A stretch of DNA of 64,000 nt from the NCBI RefSeq assembly GCF_024713975.1, contig NC_091103.1, positions 6,823,501-6,887,500 of the forward strand. The letters run 5' to 3'. Of this stretch, positions 61,089 through 64,000 are shown in pieces. Position numbers and translations under genes: made by a program. Position 1 is the first letter of the stretch, and each line of letters opens with the position of its first letter. The notes under the pieces were generated by a model. The model was not told where the DNA came from. It worked only from the letters and a program-made list of their open reading frames with translations, and searched no databases. Source of the stretch: Paralichthys olivaceus. Taxonomy: Eukaryota > Chordata > Actinopteri > Pleuronectiformes > Paralichthyidae.

Positions 61089-63202
61089 ATGGAGTGTGTG
61101 TGTCTGAGGAGGTGGGCATCAGGCTCTGCTGTCGTGTTCCTTCACACTCTGGCCTTATCCTGGACAGGTGAGGTACACAGGAAGTGTAATCTATTATACA
61201 GCTGTTTCTTTTTCAATTCCGCCAAGTGATCTCGAGTCATAAACATGACATTCGCAGGATGAACGGGCTCAACATTAACTTGTTGTTGATATAATTTCAG
61301 ATTGTTTATTAGAAAGTTTATTTACGAAACAGAAGGAAACAGGGAGAACATGCAAACTGCACACAGCTGGGATTTGAACACAAGGACCTCTCATTAGTAC
61401 TTTTAAGAAGTTGATCGATACTTCTGTCTGCTTGTGAGCCATATATTAGGCTACTGCAAGCAGCTGGTTAGTTTAGCTTAGCATAAAGACCAGGGGAAAC
61501 TGCTTGACTCTGTTGTGCGGTCACAAAATAGCTACAGTTCTTGATTGAGAAGTTTTTTTTACAATGTACTACAAATTAACTGTCTTGTAATGAATAAAGT
61601 TTGTAAGACAAATATAATTATTATATTATATTATACATTATATACAAAATGTACATGTTTAATATAATGTGTTTTACAGGTGGTGGAAACGGGGAAATAG
61701 CTAATTATCTTGAATCATTCGTCACAAATTATTGATTTAACACTTTGGATTTTGCTTAGATAAAATAAAGATATAATATGTTGATTCTTGAAATTCATAG
61801 TTACCAGTGGGTGGACTTTATTGTGACCTTAGACAGGGCCAGGCTAGCTGTTACCCCCTGCTCCCTATTTTTGTGCTAAGCTAAGCTAATCTTACTTGAA
61901 ATATATGTGTTGAAATGCTTCACATAGGCTATACAGTCAAACATTTAGAGATATTGCTTTGTGCTATCTTTACTGTCAGGGTAGATCATTTTTCAATGTT
62001 TTAATTCATCATTTCTGGCCCCAACAATCCAACATTACTCCCCCACAGGAGCGATTGAGCCCGCCCCAAAAATTGATGGATGGCACCGGGCAGCAGTGAC
62101 ACTGCAGGAGAACACGACACATCGGTTTAACTGCCAATCGGACGGCTGGGATCCTCATGCTCCTCCTTTGCTGACTTGGTACCTGAATGGGGAGCGACAG
62201 GGAGCGCCGTCCCCCAACCGTGGGCGCCTGGTGATGACATCACAGGAAGATTCTGTGCTCATGAGACCAGGAACCAATCACAACAGCACCTTCTCTCTGC
62301 AGGCCAGAAAGTGGGACAGGGAGCTAGTGTGTGTAGCATCGAACCCCCGGACAGGAGAGAGTTACAATGCCACAGTCACACTCAACGTCCAGTGTAAAAA
62401 GTTTTACAGAATTAATACCGGACCCAGCTAATTCCTGTTGATGCGATGAATAAACTGCTGAGTCCTTCCTCTCCTCTGTTCCCCAGTTCAGCCAGAGATC
62501 CTCAGGGTGAACGCCCACTACACTGAAACCTCAGACCCCGGCCTGTCCCTGATCCTCTTTGCCCTGGTACGGTCCAACCCACCTGCCACCATCACCTTCG
62601 TTGACCAGTCCGGCCATCTGGTGGCCAACACCTCCGACTTCTTCATCCTGGACTCGCGCAGCTACCCCTGGCTGACCAATCACACGCTGAGGGTGACGCT
62701 CAGTAGCCTATCAGGGAATTTATCGCTGAATGCCAGCAACAGTGTCGGAGCGGTGCAGAACAATCTCACACTAGCAGGTCAGTGATGGTGAAAGGCAAAG
62801 AGGAACCAATAATCTCATGGCTGCAGCTTCATTACAGCACAAATATGAAATTGGTACCACTCTGCTGGCCTAACTCAATTAAGACAATGAATTAGCATAG
62901 CTCCCTGAAGTCATTCCTTTAACTCTCTCTCCATCTCTCTCCAGAGTTCCTGCAGTCTCGTGTAGAGGTGCCCATGCTGGGAATAGTGACTGGGGGAGCC
63001 ATGGCGTTCATGGCCCTCCTCATCCTCAGTCTAATCGTTCTCTGCCTCATGCAAAAAAACAAAAGCAAGTCCATCGGTGAGACGGCAGTTTGTGTTTGTG
63101 CAGTGGAAAACTTGTAGCACATAATATTTATTCAGCAGGATAATGCATCTCCTTTTGTTGTGTTACAGACGAGCCAGTGGAGATTCTGATGACCAAGAAA
63201 AG
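61089..63202 (+). CDS. tmem25: TMEM25, transmembrane protein 25 (first five coding exons; 3' end outside window)
   Basis: TMEM25 is an immunoglobulin-superfamily type I membrane protein expressed in neurons and reported to affect NMDA-receptor turnover (family knowledge). Exons 61089-61167, 62049-62393, 62487-62777, 62945-63076 and 63169-63202 join in consistent phase. The first encodes a signal peptide (MECVCLRRWASGSAVVFLHT, then LALSWTG). The next gives AIEPAPKIDGW and an Ig domain (THRFNCQSDGWD ... LTWYLNG ... LVCVASNPRTGESYNA). The third gives LILFALVRSNPPATITFVDQ, NTSDFFILDSRSYPWLTNHT and LNASNSVGAVQNNL, very close to human TMEM25. The fourth encodes the transmembrane helix (GAMAFMALLILSLIVLCLM), and the fifth starts the cytoplasmic tail. 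Further tail exons are not found before 64000. Confidence 0.93.
61336..61385. repeat. Fragment of a fish interspersed repeat
   Basis: The phrase ggaaacagggagaacatgca followed by aactgcacacagctgggatt and tgaacaca belongs to the same family as the copy at 3420-3960. It lies in TMEM25 intron 1. Confidence 0.6.
61466..61895. repeat. Foldback-type repeat in TMEM25 intron 1
   Basis: The left part (gttagtttagcttagcataa, then agaccagggg) and the reverse complement of the right part (attagcttagcttagcacaa) are related inverted ends. The phrases aggggaaactgcttgactct and gccaggctagctgttacccc are familiar from a common fish repeat. There is no coding frame inside. Confidence 0.6.
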
Positions 63203-64000
63203 GTAAACAAAGTAATCAGACTTCTGTCATTGGATACCAGGGAGAGAGTAAAGCAGCAGAACAGCAAAGATGGAAATCCAGTCAGCCAGCATTTAATGCA
63301 AAGCAAGTGTCACTTTCTGACCACAGAAGTATGATTCCATACATCTTTCACGTTTGCCTGGCTTCCATGTGTATTGTTAAGGCCCTAAGAGAGTGCAATA
63401 TGTTCAATATTAAAATATCAATACTCTGTAGCAGCAGCTGCATAAGTGACGCATTAATGACATGGGGTGCGTTCACGATGCTGGCAACAACAACTGATTC
63501 TCCAGTTCAGGGTTCTGCTGAATATTGAATAAACAAGTGAACAGCTCTTTGTGCAGCAATGCTGGTGTCGCGTCATTGTTCTGTGGACTGAGTTCAGCAG
63601 CAGGTCTTTACTTGATGCAGCTCAATTACTGCAGGTCACTTTTATAGTTTCAGAAAGGAAGCTGCAACCAGCATCCCCACAGTCTGCAAAAACAGGTTTA
63701 GATCAGGCACGGCACTTACACGTCCAATAGCTTATTTTAGCAAAGGGTTTTTGGTTTCCTGATTCTACCCAAAGAATACAAACTAGCACAACCTCAAAGA
63801 AGTGACTGCACAAGGCCCAGGCACAAGTTCATGTCTCCAAAATGTTGACCTAATGTGTCACATGGATTCAGTCATGGTCACTGAACGCCTCACACATAGT
63901 GACACGTAGAATGTGTTCTTTATACTGTATCCTGAGGACGCTAGGTCTTAGCATTAGAACTCTACATTACACACATCTACATGTCACTTATAGAGGATGA
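63203..64000. other. TMEM25 intron or downstream sequence to right edge
   Basis: After the donor at 63202 (AAAAG|gtaaac) no exon matching the TMEM25 cytoplasmic tail is seen. An AATAAA at 63528 could mark an alternative short transcript end, but this is unsupported. Confidence 0.4.

Overview
This window is ordinary vertebrate nuclear DNA, and everything points to a ray-finned (teleost) fish. Genes have many exons with GT/AG introns. The encoded proteins read as clear orthologues of human 11q23.3 genes. Introns carry long (AC)n, (GT)n, (TC)n and (GATA)n tracts and fish-type transposon debris (hAT/ZBED, Harbinger, Tc1, L2-like LINE tails, small inverted-repeat elements). There are no bacterial operons, CRISPR arrays or phage genes. 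Identifications come from recognising protein motifs and splice phase by eye; no database search was run.

Layout: (1) 1-9869, plus strand: the C-terminal 20 coding exons of CEP164, a centriole distal-appendage protein, open at the left edge, with a poly(A) signal at 10781. (2) 11742-23577, minus strand: a complete 25-exon SIDT2 gene (predicted 847 aa), a lysosomal multi-pass membrane protein, with a poly(A) signal at 10975-10980. It converges on CEP164, leaving under 200 bp between predicted transcript ends. (3) 23578-26343: a GC/CpG-rich, promoter-like divergent interval with a GATA microsatellite. (4) 26344-54258, plus strand: a complete 25-exon SIK3 kinase gene (predicted 1281 aa with a cassette exon), with a 10.8-kb first intron full of transposon remnants and a long 3' region to about 58180. 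(5) 61089-63202 and beyond, plus strand: the first five coding exons of TMEM25, an immunoglobulin-superfamily membrane protein, running off the right edge.

The four genes do not form one pathway. They sit together because the 11q23.3-type syntenic block is conserved: cilium assembly (CEP164), lysosomal nucleic acid/lipid handling (SIDT2), LKB1-dependent kinase signalling (SIK3) and a neuronal Ig receptor-like protein (TMEM25).

No undescribed system was found. The most interesting details are a five-copy in-frame minisatellite in CEP164, a frame-preserving SIK3 cassette exon, splice acceptors whose pyrimidine tracts are long microsatellites, a hAT element nested inside another inverted-repeat element, and a broken ZBED transposase whose break lies on a perfect 12-bp hairpin.
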